From: Ectothiorhodospiraceae bacterium WFHF3C12
Lineage (GTDB): Bacteria; Pseudomonadota; Gammaproteobacteria; Nitrococcales; Nitrococcaceae
Direction: 5' to 3'
DNA: 58,651 nt
Assembly: GCA_013519935.1 (NCBI GenBank)
Contig: JACDUA010000022.1
Location: 1 to 58,651 of the forward strand
In this document: piece after piece, positions 24,047 through 33,480 of the stretch
Layout of the letters: every line of letters begins with the position of its first letter
How positions within the stretch are numbered: the first letter of the stretch is position 1
The notes under the pieces: model-generated
Seen by the model: only the letters and a program-made list of their open reading frames with translations
Told to the model about the DNA's origin: nothing
Database searches by the model: none
Translations under genes and position numbers: made by a program

Positions 24047-27000
24047 TCAGCTGACCGCGCCTTCCCGCGTGCCGGGGCCGCCTCGGAGCCGCGCGCGCAG
24101 CCAGTGGCGCAGATCCTCGTGGATGGACAGCAGCACGGGCACCAGGAACAGCACCAGCAACGTTACCACGGCCAGGCCGCAGGTGATGGACACGGCCATG
24201 GGGATCAGGAACTGGGCCTGCAGGGAGGTCTCGAACAGCAGCGGCAGCAGACCGCCTATGGTACTCAGTGAGGTCAGCAACACCGCCCGCAGCCGCAGCC
24301 GCGCCGCCTCGACCAGGGCCTGGCGCAGAGCCATGCCGCGTTCCCGGGCCTGGCGGAAGAATGTCACCAGGATAATGGAGTCATTGACCACGATGCCGGT
24401 GAGGCCGAACAGGCCGAACAGCGACAGCACCGTCAGGTCCAGGCCCATGAGCCAGTGCCCCAGGAAGGCGCCGATGATGCCGAAGGGGATCACCGCCATG
24501 ACGATCAGCGGCCAGCCGTAGGAGCTGAAAACCCAGGCGAGGATGATGTAGATCATGACCAGCGCCAGCACCAGCCCGCGCTTCATGTCGTCCAGGGTCT
24601 CCGCCTGGTCGGCCAGCCGCCCGGCGTACTCCGTGGAGACGCCATAGCGCTGGCGCAGGTCCGGGATGAATTCCTCCTCCAGGGCCGCCAGCACGTCGTT
24701 GGCGTTGTTCAGGCGCGGATCCACGTCGGCGGTAACCTCCACCGCCATCTGCCCGTCCACGTGCCGCAGGGTCTCGAAGCCGCGGCGGCTGTCCAGGGCG
24801 GCGACGGTGGCCAGGGGCGCCTTCGTACCGGACGGCAGCTCCACCTGAAAGTCGTAGAGCAGGCCAAGCTGGCGGGTTTCCGATTCCGGCAGTCCGACCC
24901 GCACCTCGATTTCGTCCCGGCCCCGGTAATAGATCTGGGTGAGATAACCGCTGAACGCCGCGCGCAGCTGCCGGCCCAGGTCCGCCGTCGTAAGCCCCAG
25001 GTACTCCGCCTCGGGCCTGAGGCGGTAGATCCACTGCTCCTGGCCGTAGGGCAGATCGTCTTCCACCGCGAACACGCCGGGATAACGACGCAGGGCCGAC
25101 TTGAGCTCCTCCGCTGCATCCTTCAGCCGCTGCGCGTCCGCGCCGGCGATCTCGACGGCGATCGGGCTGCCGGGCGGGCCCTGTTCCGGCGCCTTGAACA
25201 CCAGGTTCTCCAGCCCGGGCGGGCGTTCCACACGGGACTGCCACTCGCGCAGAAACGACTCGTTGCGAACCGCCCGCCGGTCCGGCGACACCAGCTCGAC
25301 GAAAATGGACCCGTAGTGCTCGCCCACCTGGGCGAGCCGCGGATCCGCGGAGAACGTGCGGCCGATGCGGCTGGTGCGGGCGACGATCAGGTCACCGCCG
25401 AAATGGGCCTCCGTCTCCAGTAACGCCTCGTCCACGGACTCCAGGTACGCCTCCACCCGTTCCCGGGGCGTGCCGGCCACGAAATGCGCGTTGCTGACCA
25501 CCAGCGGCCCTTCGGCCCCCTCGAAGAAGGTGAACGGCAGCCGCCCCGTCTCCAGCAGCGCGACGGCGAATATCAGCAACCCGGCGGCACCGGCCAGTGT
25601 GGCCCAGCGGTAGGCCACCGACCACTGTACGGCCCGCACGAAAGGCCCGTCGCGGAAGCGGTTGAACTGCCGGTCCAGGGTGGCGCGAAGCCGGCTGGGC
25701 CCGGCGTGGTGCATACGCGTGAAGGACGCCCGCAGGTGACCCGGCAACACCAGAAAGGCCTCCACCAGCGAGGCCAGGATCACGCAGATGACCACGAACG
25801 GGATATCGAACAGGATCTGCCCGAATATGCCGCTGATCAGCATCAGCGGCAGGAACGCGGCGATGGTGGTCAACGACGAGGACATCACCGGCGCCAGCAT
25901 GCGCCGGGCACCGCCCTCGGCGGCGCCCAGGGCGTCCTCGCCGGACTCGTAGTGGGCGAGGGCGTCCTCGCCGACCACGATGGCATCGTCCACGATGATG
26001 CCGATGGTCATGATCAACGCGAACAGGCTGATCATGTTGATGCTGCCCCCCAGCAGCCAGAGCACGGCCAGGGCGGCCAGGAACGAGGCCGGGATGCCCA
26101 TGGCCACCCAGAACGCCACGCGGCCGCTGAGGAACAGGAACAGCACGCCGAGCACCAGGATGAGCCCGCCAATGCCGTTTTTCACCAGCAGCTGGATGCG
26201 ATCCTCGATGTACACCCAGCGCTCGTCGAAGACGCGCAAATCCACCGTGGGTGGCAGCGTCGCCCGGGTCTCCTCGGCCCAGGCATGCAGTGTCCGCGCC
26301 GCTGCCAGGGCGCTTTCCTCGGCGCCGCGCTGCAGCAGCAGCTCGATGGCGGGCTGGCCGCCGGATTTCAGCAATGCCTCGTTGGCGGCCGGCCGCAGCT
26401 CCACCTCGGCGACATCGCCCAGTCGCACCATCCGGCCCTGGGCGTCGCCGGCGACCCGCAGGTCCTGAAAGCCGGGAACGTCGTAACGCTGCCCCAGCCC
26501 CCGCAGCTGGCGCTCGACATCGCCCGCGCCGAGCTCACCGGCGGGCACGTCGGCGCTCTGGGCGGCGATACGCTGACCCAGCGTCTGCAGGGAAATGCCG
26601 AGCTCGTTGAGGCGGGCGTTCGGCACCTCGACGGCCATGACCTGTTGCGGCATGCCGATGAGATCCACCTTGGAGACGCCGCGATCCAGCAGCTCGGTCT
26701 TGAAGCGATGGGCCAGGTCGCGCAGCTCCAGACGGGAGAGATCGCCGGTAACCAGAACCCGCGCCACCGGCGTGTAGTCCACGAGCCGCACCACCCTGGG
26801 ATCCTCGGCATTGTCGGGCAGGTTGCGCACCCGTGAGACGCGCTCTTTCGTGTCGTTCAGCGCGCCCCCCATGTCCGTGGCCTCGGTGAACTCCAGCGTG
26901 ATCGTGGTCCCGCCCTCCCGGGCCACGGATCGCAGCTTCTTCAGCCCCTCCAGATCGCGGAACTCATCCTCCAGGGGCGTCATCACGCTCTCTTCCACGT

Positions 27001-27184
27001 CCTCGGCGCTGGCCCCCGGCCAGGTCACCGAGACCAGGATGCTGCGGACGTCGAAGGTGGGGAAGAACTGAACGTTGAGCTGCATCAGCGCGTACGCGCC
27101 CACCAGGAACATGATGGCCATCAGCAGGTTGCTGGCAACACGGTGGCGCGCGAAGACGCCGATGGGATCCCCGGGCCCGGCCAC
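24047..27184 (-). CDS. RND-family efflux transporter, inner-membrane pump (HAE1/AcrB-like)
   Basis: 1045 residues with the duplicated RND fold: TM1 near 14-34, TM2-6 near 330-480, and TM7-12 in the C-terminal half. TM4 has the proton-relay Asp pair in GIIVDDAIVVGEDALAHYE. In TM10 the usual Lys of AcrB is replaced in GLTGIVVNDSIILVTFF, as in many AcrB relatives of this branch. Large periplasmic loops follow TM1 and TM7. It forms a tripartite pump with the adaptor encoded just upstream. GTG start overlapping the adaptor stop by one base (TAGTG) indicates translational coupling. No outer-membrane TolC-like gene is present here. The substrate is unknown. Confidence 0.92.
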   Translation of the reverse strand: MAGPGDPIGVFARHRVASNLLMAIMFLVGAYALMQLNVQFFPTFDVRSILVSVTWPGASAEDVEESVMTPLEDEFRDLEGLKKLRSVAREGGTTITLEFTEATDMGGALNDTKERVSRVRNLPDNAEDPRVVRLVDYTPVARVLVTGDLSRLELRDLAHRFKTELLDRGVSKVDLIGMPQQVMAVEVPNARLNELGISLQTLGQRIAAQSADVPAGELGAGDVERQLRGLGQRYDVPGFQDLRVAGDAQGRMVRLGDVAEVELRPAANEALLKSGGQPAIELLLQRGAEESALAAARTLHAWAEETRATLPPTVDLRVFDERWVYIEDRIQLLVKNGIGGLILVLGVLFLFLSGRVAFWVAMGIPASFLAALAVLWLLGGSINMISLFALIMTIGIIVDDAIVVGEDALAHYESGEDALGAAEGGARRMLAPVMSSSLTTIAAFLPLMLISGIFGQILFDIPFVVICVILASLVEAFLVLPGHLRASFTRMHHAGPSRLRATLDRQFNRFRDGPFVRAVQWSVAYRWATLAGAAGLLIFAVALLETGRLPFTFFEGAEGPLVVSNAHFVAGTPRERVEAYLESVDEALLETEAHFGGDLIVARTSRIGRTFSADPRLAQVGEHYGSIFVELVSPDRRAVRNESFLREWQSRVERPPGLENLVFKAPEQGPPGSPIAVEIAGADAQRLKDAAEELKSALRRYPGVFAVEDDLPYGQEQWIYRLRPEAEYLGLTTADLGRQLRAAFSGYLTQIYYRGRDEIEVRVGLPESETRQLGLLYDFQVELPSGTKAPLATVAALDSRRGFETLRHVDGQMAVEVTADVDPRLNNANDVLAALEEEFIPDLRQRYGVSTEYAGRLADQAETLDDMKRGLVLALVMIYIILAWVFSSYGWPLIVMAVIPFGIIGAFLGHWLMGLDLTVLSLFGLFGLTGIVVNDSIILVTFFRQARERGMALRQALVEAARLRLRAVLLTSLSTIGGLLPLLFETSLQAQFLIPMAVSITCGLAVVTLLVLFLVPVLLSIHEDLRHWLRARLRGGPGTREGAVS

Positions 27185-28443
27185 TACTGCGTCCCGAGCT
27201 CACGGATGCGCAGGCCGTTGGTGGCCCGCGGTATCTGGGTGGCGACGATGCGCATGCCGCGCTCGAGGGCATCGCCCCTGACCAGCGCGGCCCGGCGGCC
27301 GTCGGGCAGCACGGTGTCGCCGATGCGACGGATATCCACGGACTGCATCCGTCCGTCCGCTACGCGGTAGAGGCGGTTGTTGCCGTAGATGGCCTCGTAG
27401 GGGACCGCCACGGCCCGGGGCTCCGGCGGGAGCCGCAGCTCCACCGAGACGAACTGACCCAGCGGCGCCTGGGGCTGGTCCTCCATCACGTCGAAAATCA
27501 CGTCCCCGCCCGCCTGACCCTGCTGGGCCTCACCGGCCAGCCGGTGCAGCCGCAACGGCATGCACAGCCCATCCGCAATCCCGGTGGCCTCGAGCGTCTC
27601 GCCGGCGCGCAGCGCTTCGCGCACGCGGCCCAGCTGGACGCTCGGCAGCGGCGCGCGCACCTGCAACGCCGCGGTGTCGTAGAGGCGCACCAGGGGGGTA
27701 CCCGGCGAGACCCGCGTTCCAGCGGCCACGTCCACGGCGGCCACTCGCCCGTCGAACGGGGCACGCACCACCGTTCGCGCTACGTCCCGCCGGGCCTGGG
27801 CCAGCGCCGCCTCGGCCTGTTCAATGCGCGCGCGCAGCTGGCTGATGCGCTGCTCGTAGGAGTCCACCGCCAGCTCGCGCTGATTCACCGCCAACCGGCG
27901 TTGCCGCAGCTCGCGCTCCGCGGCATCCACCTGGGAATCCGAGGCGGAGCCGCCCTGGGCCAGCCGCCGGATGCGCGTGAGCTCGCGATCCGCCAGGGTC
28001 AGCAACTCGCGCTCGGTCTGCAGGGCATTGCGGTCCGCCTCGCGTTCACGCCGCTGCAGAGCGAGCTGCGCCTCGAGCTCGGCCACCTGGGCCTGGCGCT
28101 GTCGCTGGACGAGCAGCAGGTCTGCCTCGTCCAGACGCAGCAGGACCTGGCCTTCGCTCACCCGCTCCCCCTCGCGAATGGCTACGGTGAGCACGTCGGC
28201 CTGCACGGCGGTCCGAATGCTGGCAGCGCGCGCCGACTCGACACGGCCGTACAGCATGACCACGGGCTGTTTGGGTCCCGGAGAGACGGTCACCGTGCGC
28301 ACCGGCCAGACCTGCTCCTGCGGCGGTCTGGCGTCGGTCTCGGCGCGGGTCAGCCACAGTGCCAGCACCGCGCCGACCGCCAGCGCCAGCAGAACCAGCG
28401 GCAGGAGCGTCCGGGCGAGCTTGCTGGGGGCTGCGGGCGGCAC
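27184..28443 (-). CDS. RND efflux periplasmic adaptor (membrane fusion protein)
   Basis: 419 residues. One N-terminal anchor helix (LLPLVLLALAVGAVLALWL), a lipoyl half-motif (VREGERVSEGQVLLRLDEAD-like region near 93-110), a long coiled-coil hairpin (about 112-215, rich in Arg, Gln and Glu), the second lipoyl half (VVRAPFDGRVAAVDVAAGTR), then beta-barrel and membrane-proximal domains. No lipobox is seen. It links the RND pump to an outer-membrane channel. The GTG start shares its first base with the stop of the DUF523-DUF1722 gene (TAGTG), the same arrangement as at its own 3' end. Confidence 0.9.
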   Translation of the reverse strand: MPPAAPSKLARTLLPLVLLALAVGAVLALWLTRAETDARPPQEQVWPVRTVTVSPGPKQPVVMLYGRVESARAASIRTAVQADVLTVAIREGERVSEGQVLLRLDEADLLLVQRQRQAQVAELEAQLALQRREREADRNALQTERELLTLADRELTRIRRLAQGGSASDSQVDAAERELRQRRLAVNQRELAVDSYEQRISQLRARIEQAEAALAQARRDVARTVVRAPFDGRVAAVDVAAGTRVSPGTPLVRLYDTAALQVRAPLPSVQLGRVREALRAGETLEATGIADGLCMPLRLHRLAGEAQQGQAGGDVIFDVMEDQPQAPLGQFVSVELRLPPEPRAVAVPYEAIYGNNRLYRVADGRMQSVDIRRIGDTVLPDGRRAALVRGDALERGMRIVATQIPRATNGLRIRELGTQ

Positions 28444-29447
28444 TAGATGTTGTTCCAGAGGCTCAGGCCGGCCGGCTGCCAGGTCAGGTAAAGCTGCTTG
28501 TCCACGTAGGGCTCGGGGTGGCGGCGGAAATGGTGACGCAGCAGAGTCACCGGCACGATAAGTGGCAGCAGGCCCTGGCGGTACTGATGAATGAGCTCCA
28601 CCAGCTCCGCCTTGTCACCGCTGTCCAGGGTCCGCTTGAGATAGCCCATCAGGTGGAAGAGCACGTCGGTATGCCGGCGGCGAGTGGCCCGGTAGCTCAA
28701 CGCGTGCATGAACAGCGCCCCGTATTCATCGGCCAGCTCGCGGATGGGCCGCTTGCCGGCATCGGCCACCAGCCGTCCCAGCGCCGTGAGATGCTGCTTG
28801 CCATGGGCCATGAGGATGAGCTTGTGCCGGGTGTGAAACTCCACCAGCTTCTCGGCCGTCACCCCGTCCGCGATCAACTCCTGCCAACGCCGGTAGCAGT
28901 ACACCCGCTCGATGAAGTTCTCCCGCAGCACCGGGTCGTTCAGGCGTCCCTCCTCCTCCATGGGCAACAGGGGCTTTTGCCGCATGAGCTCCCGGGCGTA
29001 AATGCCGACGCCTTTCTTGTTCGGCGGGCCACCCTTGGCGCTGTAGACCTTCACGCGCTCCATGCCGCAACTCGGCGACTTGCTCTTGAGGATGTAACCG
29101 CTGATATCGCCCAGCGCCTCGGCCTGCTCCCGGCCGAACGCCGCCAGCGCCCCGGTGACGTCCAGGTCCGGGTTCTTCGTGCCCACCGCCCGTGGCGCTT
29201 CGGGATCCCCTTCCAGGCGGATGGGTTCCCGGGGGGTACCCAGCCCGATGGCCACCTCCGGACATACCGGCACGAGGGTGAAGTACTCGCGCAGGGTGTC
29301 GTCGACGAACCGGTCCCGCTTGTGACCGCTATCGAAGCGCACCGGCTCGCCCAGTAGACAGGAGCTCACGCCGATGCGGATGGAATCGCTGACCAGCGGC
29401 GGCTGGTTGCTGGCCATGGCATTGGGATTGGGATTCGGGGCGCTCAC
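28443..29447 (-). CDS. DUF523-DUF1722 protein (YbgA type, TudS-like N-terminus)
   Basis: 334 residues in two domains. The DUF523 domain (about 20-160) has three conserved Cys contexts: GVSSCLLGEPVRFDSGHK, VPVCPEVAIGLG and LKSKSPSCGMERVKVY. These are the cluster ligands in TudS-type thiouracil desulfurases. The DUF1722 domain (about 190-315) is alpha-helical (FHTRHKLILMAHGKQHLTALG, LFHLMGYLKRTLD). In many gammaproteobacteria this fusion lies beside photolyase genes; here it heads an efflux operon and overlaps the adaptor start by 1 nt. The GTG start follows GAGGAA by 2 nt and an internal ATG at 29417 is possible. Its biochemical function is not established. Confidence 0.85.
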   Translation of the reverse strand: MSAPNPNPNAMASNQPPLVSDSIRIGVSSCLLGEPVRFDSGHKRDRFVDDTLREYFTLVPVCPEVAIGLGTPREPIRLEGDPEAPRAVGTKNPDLDVTGALAAFGREQAEALGDISGYILKSKSPSCGMERVKVYSAKGGPPNKKGVGIYARELMRQKPLLPMEEEGRLNDPVLRENFIERVYCYRRWQELIADGVTAEKLVEFHTRHKLILMAHGKQHLTALGRLVADAGKRPIRELADEYGALFMHALSYRATRRRHTDVLFHLMGYLKRTLDSGDKAELVELIHQYRQGLLPLIVPVTLLRHHFRRHPEPYVDKQLYLTWQPAGLSLWNNI

Positions 29448-29745
29448 TGTTCCTCGAAGTCTGGTTTGCGGGCTTACAGCCCGTGGGGTTACAAGGATGC
29501 TGCCATGTCAGTGTATGGGGTCGGCTCGCCGCTATGCCACATCCCGCGAGCGGAATCGCGGCCCGGGCGCATTGAACCCGGTTTGATCTGGCTCACAAAG
29601 GTCTCGTCGCGGAGAATTATGCTGTGAGCGGTGGGGAAGTGCCGCAATCCTTCCCCGACGGTACGTCCAACAGCGCCAGGCGCAGTAACCAACATCAAGC
29701 GCTCCCCCGGAAGCCCGCGCTGCCGGCAAGACGCAGGAGAACGAA

Positions 29746-31359
29746 ATGCCCTTGAGATCCCGGACATCCACCTCGTCACCGTTTCACCGCCATTTCGCCG
29801 GCCTGCTGCTGGCCGCCATGGCCACGGCGCTCGCCGGCTGCGCAATGGCGCCCGACTCGAAGCCGGAGGCACGCCCCGTCCCGACGGTCGCCGCCGGCGA
29901 TCCCGCGCTGAGCTTCTGGCGCGACCAGGTCGAGTACGCCTATCCGGTCGACTACGCCACCACCACCGACAGTCGCGGCGTCGCCTGGGAGATCGCCTAC
30001 ATGGATGTCTATCGGGGGCGCGGCGACAAGGCCGAGGCGCAGACCCTGGTGCTCGTCCACGGCAAGGGGGCCAACGCCGGCTATTTCTCGCAGCTGATGG
30101 GCGACGCCCTGGCCGCCGGCCTGCGCGTGGTCGCCTTCGATCTGCCCAACTACGGCAAATCCATTCCCGGCAACCTGGACAAGCCCGTGGCCCGCACCCT
30201 GGACGATACCCGCGAGGCCGCCCACGAGCTGCTCGTGGAGCGGCTGGGCATCGAGCAGGCCGCCTATCTCGGCCATTCCCAGGGCGGTCAGTGGGTGATC
30301 GGCTACGCCCTGCGATACCCGGAGGCCGTGTCGAAGGTCATTCTCGAGGCGCCCTCCGGGCTGGAGGAGTATCCGACGGCCATCCGCCTGCCGAGCGGCG
30401 TCGACTGGCCGGTGTTCGATCCGTCGTACCGATACGACTATGAGCGCTGGAACCAGGTCTGGGGCCCTCTGGGGCATCTGAAGAACGAGTTCGCGAAAAC
30501 CGAGCACGACATTCGTGCCTTCTATTACTTCAGGCAGGTGAACAAGGAGACCGGCGAGGTCGAGCCGTCCGAGGTCGGATACTTCCGCAACGACAGCGTC
30601 GACGCCCGATTCCTCACGGAGACCCGCGTGCAGATGATCCGCGGCAACGACCGTGAATACGACCGCTACATCAAGACCTACGTGCGCGATGTCTATTCCC
30701 TGGGCATCGAAGTGCGTCAGGAAGATCCCGAGAGCCTGTACAAGCGCCTGCCCGAGATCGACGTGCCGGTGCTGATCGTCTTCGGCGACGGCGACCCGTT
30801 CATCCCGACCACGGTGCTGAGCGGCCTGACCGACCTGCGTACCCAGATCATCAAGCCGGCCTACGAGATGCTCGCCGAGCGTGGTCCCGAGCCGATGGCG
30901 GCGGTCTACGAGGGGGCCGGCCATTTCGTTCACACCGACTACCCGGACCGCTTCGCCGCCGATGTCATCGGTTTCGTCCGCGACGGCCGGATCGAGAGCG
31001 AACCCGAGGATCCGGAGGCGTACAGTGCCGAGCAGGCGCTGCCCGAGGGGGTGCAGGCCTTCATCGAGCGCGACGAGCAGGCGTTCGCCAGCGGGGATAT
31101 CGAGGCCATCATGGCCAACTACCACACCGATTACCGCGACGGCGGGCGCGACAAGGCCGCGCAGCGGGCGGTCATGCAGCAGTTCCTGGGCATGACCCGC
31201 ACCTACGAGGTCATCACCGACGGCATCGAGCCGGTGGGCGAGAACAAGGCCGTCATCCGGGGCGGCATCCGCTCCGACCTCGGCACCCTGCCCTTTCCCA
31301 AGCGGGCCATGATCATCAAGGACGACGGGCGCTGGTACTGGTACGGGGATCAGCAGTAG
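29746..31359 (+). CDS. lipoprotein alpha/beta hydrolase with C-terminal NTF2-like domain
   Basis: 537 residues. A signal peptide ends in the lipobox ALAGC (lipid-anchored Cys near 32), predicting an envelope location. The alpha/beta hydrolase domain has the oxyanion loop LVLVHGKGANAGYFSQL, nucleophile GHSQGG, acid in VLIVFGDGDPFIP and His in EGAGHFVHTDY. After about residue 425 a separate domain of 110 residues (ALPEGVQAFIERDEQAFASG, YHTDYRDGGRDKAAQR, MIIKDDGRWYWYGDQ) has the look of a SnoaL/DUF4440 NTF2-like fold. The fusion is unusual for a lipoprotein hydrolase. AGGAGA precedes the ATG. The gene stands alone, 298 bp from its divergent neighbour; that gap shows nothing clear. Substrate unknown. 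Confidence 0.82.
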   Translation: MPLRSRTSTSSPFHRHFAGLLLAAMATALAGCAMAPDSKPEARPVPTVAAGDPALSFWRDQVEYAYPVDYATTTDSRGVAWEIAYMDVYRGRGDKAEAQTLVLVHGKGANAGYFSQLMGDALAAGLRVVAFDLPNYGKSIPGNLDKPVARTLDDTREAAHELLVERLGIEQAAYLGHSQGGQWVIGYALRYPEAVSKVILEAPSGLEEYPTAIRLPSGVDWPVFDPSYRYDYERWNQVWGPLGHLKNEFAKTEHDIRAFYYFRQVNKETGEVEPSEVGYFRNDSVDARFLTETRVQMIRGNDREYDRYIKTYVRDVYSLGIEVRQEDPESLYKRLPEIDVPVLIVFGDGDPFIPTTVLSGLTDLRTQIIKPAYEMLAERGPEPMAAVYEGAGHFVHTDYPDRFAADVIGFVRDGRIESEPEDPEAYSAEQALPEGVQAFIERDEQAFASGDIEAIMANYHTDYRDGGRDKAAQRAVMQQFLGMTRTYEVITDGIEPVGENKAVIRGGIRSDLGTLPFPKRAMIIKDDGRWYWYGDQQ

Positions 31360-31578
31360 GGGGGACCGAATGGCCTCACTGCGCCCGTTCGCGAGCGCGC
31401 CTGAGGCCCGGTGTCTCCGGGGTGTGGGCGAACGCGGTGGCCGTTGGAGCGCCGCGAGGCGCGATCCGGCTGTCCGGTGACCCCCGCCCCCGTCGCGCCT
31501 TGCGGCGCTTCTACGGGTGGCGCGGGTCGGCGTCCCGTGGGTGCAGCGACCCCAACGAGCAACGCCGGAATGCGGGCG

Positions 31579-32292
31579 CTAACCCTGAACCAGCTCCACG
31601 ACCTCGTCGAGGCTGCGGACTTGCACGTGGGGCACCGCCTCGACGTGCTCCGGCCAGAGCTCGCCGCTGCGATTGAGCCAGACCGCTACCATGCCGTAAC
31701 GCGCGGCGCCGATGACATCGCTTTCCGGCTCGTCGCCGACATGCAGCATCTGGTGAGGCGCGACGCCGGCGCGGTGGCAGGCGGCCTCGAAGACCAGACG
31801 GTCGGGCTTGGCCGCGCCCACGTCGATGGCCGAGACACGGAAGTCGAAAAAGCCCTGCAGGCCGATACGGTCGATGTCGGCGTTGCCGTTGGTCACCGCG
31901 CCGACCGCGACCTGGCCGCGCAGACGCTTCAGCGTGGGCACGGCGTCGTCGTACATATGCACCCGGTGCCGGCCCTCGAGGAATACGTCGAAGGCCGCCT
32001 CCACGAGGGACTCGTCGCGGTACCCGACGCTCTCCAGCGCCCGCCGCATGCAGGCCTTGCGCAGCTCCGTCAGGTTGTGACGCAACCCGGGCTGCTCGGC
32101 CATGACCACGTCGCGCAGCTCGCGCATGGCCGCCGCGTCGTAGCGCGCGGCGACCTCCGGCGCGCGCTCCGCCAGGAAGGCCATGGTGCGCTCCTCGGCG
32201 GCGGGAATGACATTGGTGAGATCCCAGAGCGTGAAGTCCAGATCGAAGGACACGGCCCGGACCGTGCCCGGGGGCAGGATCAGCTCCGCCAT
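31579..32292 (-). CDS. HAD-superfamily hydrolase (subfamily IA)
   Basis: 237 residues. Motif I is SFDLDFTLWDL (DxDxT), motif II is AVGAVTNGNADI, the motif III Lys is in AAKPDRLVFEAA, and motif IV is LHVGDEPESDVIGAA. The cap domain lies between motif I and about residue 110. It resembles YjjG/phosphoglycolate-phosphatase-type small-molecule phosphatases; substrate unknown. It starts 3 bp after the dnaQ stop, so it is cotranscribed with dnaQ and rnhA. Confidence 0.88.
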   Translation of the reverse strand: MAELILPPGTVRAVSFDLDFTLWDLTNVIPAAEERTMAFLAERAPEVAARYDAAAMRELRDVVMAEQPGLRHNLTELRKACMRRALESVGYRDESLVEAAFDVFLEGRHRVHMYDDAVPTLKRLRGQVAVGAVTNGNADIDRIGLQGFFDFRVSAIDVGAAKPDRLVFEAACHRAGVAPHQMLHVGDEPESDVIGAARYGMVAVWLNRSGELWPEHVEAVPHVQVRSLDEVVELVQG

Positions 32293-32295
32293 GGT

Positions 32296-33012
32296 TCACC
32301 CATCCGGCAGCCGCCGCCACAGGCAGCCGTCCGCGCCGGCCTCGTCGAGCCGGTTCAGAAAGGCCTCGTGCGCCGCCATCTCCTCGTCGCTGGCCCGCAA
32401 TACCCGCAAGGGCTGCTTTGCCTCCACCGCCCGCACGGTGCTGCGTACCAGCCCGTCGCCGTCCTCGCCGGTCTCGCCCAGCGAGAGGGCTGCCTGGCCG
32501 CCGGTCATGGCGAGATAGACGTCGGCCAGGATCTGGGCGTCCAGCAGTGCGCCATGGAGCTCGCGCTGGGCGTTGTCGATGCCGTAGCGCTTGCACAGCG
32601 CATCCAGGCTGTTGCGCTGTCCGGGGTGCATGGTCCGCGCCATCACCAGGGTGTCCACCACGCTGCAGTAGCCGTCCAGCCGGGCCCAGGCCTCCCCCAG
32701 CCGTTTCAGCTCCGCGTTGATGAAGCCGACATCGAAAGGCGCGTTGTGGATGATCAGCTCGGCCCCGTCGACGAAGGCCACGAAATCCTGGGCGATATCA
32801 CCGAAGCGCGGCTTGTCGGCGAGGAACTCGTTGGTGATGCCGTGAACCTCGATAGCGCCGGCATCCACCTCCCGGTCCGGCTGCAGGTAGTGATGGAACG
32901 TCCGCCCCGTCGGGCGGCGGTGATCCAGCTCCAGGCAGCCGATCTCGATGATCCGGTGACCCTGTTCCGGCTCAAGACCCGTGGTTTCGGTATCGAGGAC
33001 GATCTGCCGCAT
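32296..33012 (-). CDS. dnaQ: DNA polymerase III epsilon subunit (3'-5' proofreading exonuclease)
   Basis: 238 residues. DEDDh exonuclease: ExoI QIVLDTETTGLEP, ExoII IIHNAPFDVGFINAEL, ExoIII HGALLDAQILADVYLAM with the catalytic His. The C-terminal 45 residues are the variable alpha-subunit-binding tail. It edits replication errors as part of the Pol III core. It is 21 bp downstream of rnhA on the same strand; in E. coli the same two genes are adjacent but divergent. Confidence 0.95.
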   Translation of the reverse strand: MRQIVLDTETTGLEPEQGHRIIEIGCLELDHRRPTGRTFHHYLQPDREVDAGAIEVHGITNEFLADKPRFGDIAQDFVAFVDGAELIIHNAPFDVGFINAELKRLGEAWARLDGYCSVVDTLVMARTMHPGQRNSLDALCKRYGIDNAQRELHGALLDAQILADVYLAMTGGQAALSLGETGEDGDGLVRSTVRAVEAKQPLRVLRASDEEMAAHEAFLNRLDEAGADGCLWRRLPDG

Positions 33013-33033
33013 CTGGTGTGCCCCTTGCTGGTT

Positions 33034-33480
33034 TCAGGATTGCCCGGCGAGGACCTCGTCGACCCCCCGGTTGGCGAGGGCGTCGGCGCGCTCGTTCTCC
33101 GCGTGCCCGGAGTGGCCGCGCACCCAGCGCCAGTCGATGTCGTGGCGCTGGGCCAGCTCGTCGAGCCGCTGCCAGAGCTCGACGTTTTTCACAGGTTTCT
33201 TGTCCGCGGTGCGCCAGCCCCGGCGCTTCCAGTTCGGCATCCACTCGGTGATGCCCTTGCGCACGTACTGGGAATCGGTGGTCAGCACCACGCGGCAGGG
33301 GCGGCTGAGGCTCTCCAGGGCCTTGATGGCGGCCATGAGCTCCATGCGGTTGTTGGTGGTCCGCGCCTCGCCGCCGTGGATGTCCTTTTCGCGGCCGTTG
33401 TAGCGCAGAACGGCACCCCAGCCGCCGGGGCCCGGGTTGCCACGGCAGGCACCATCGGTGAAGACTTCAACGATCGACAT
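33034..33480 (-). CDS. rnhA: ribonuclease HI
   Basis: 148 residues. It degrades the RNA strand of RNA-DNA hybrids. Catalytic carboxylates are in [41 protein letters not shown] and [12 protein letters not shown]; the basic protrusion ([17 protein letters not shown]) typical of the E. coli type is present. The start [10 protein letters not shown] matches the family; the open frame extends 24 codons upstream into the methyltransferase gene, which it overlaps by 14 bp. Confidence 0.96.
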   Translation of the reverse strand: MSIVEVFTDGACRGNPGPGGWGAVLRYNGREKDIHGGEARTTNNRMELMAAIKALESLSRPCRVVLTTDSQYVRKGITEWMPNWKRRGWRTADKKPVKNVELWQRLDELAQRHDIDWRWVRGHSGHAENERADALANRGVDEVLAGQS

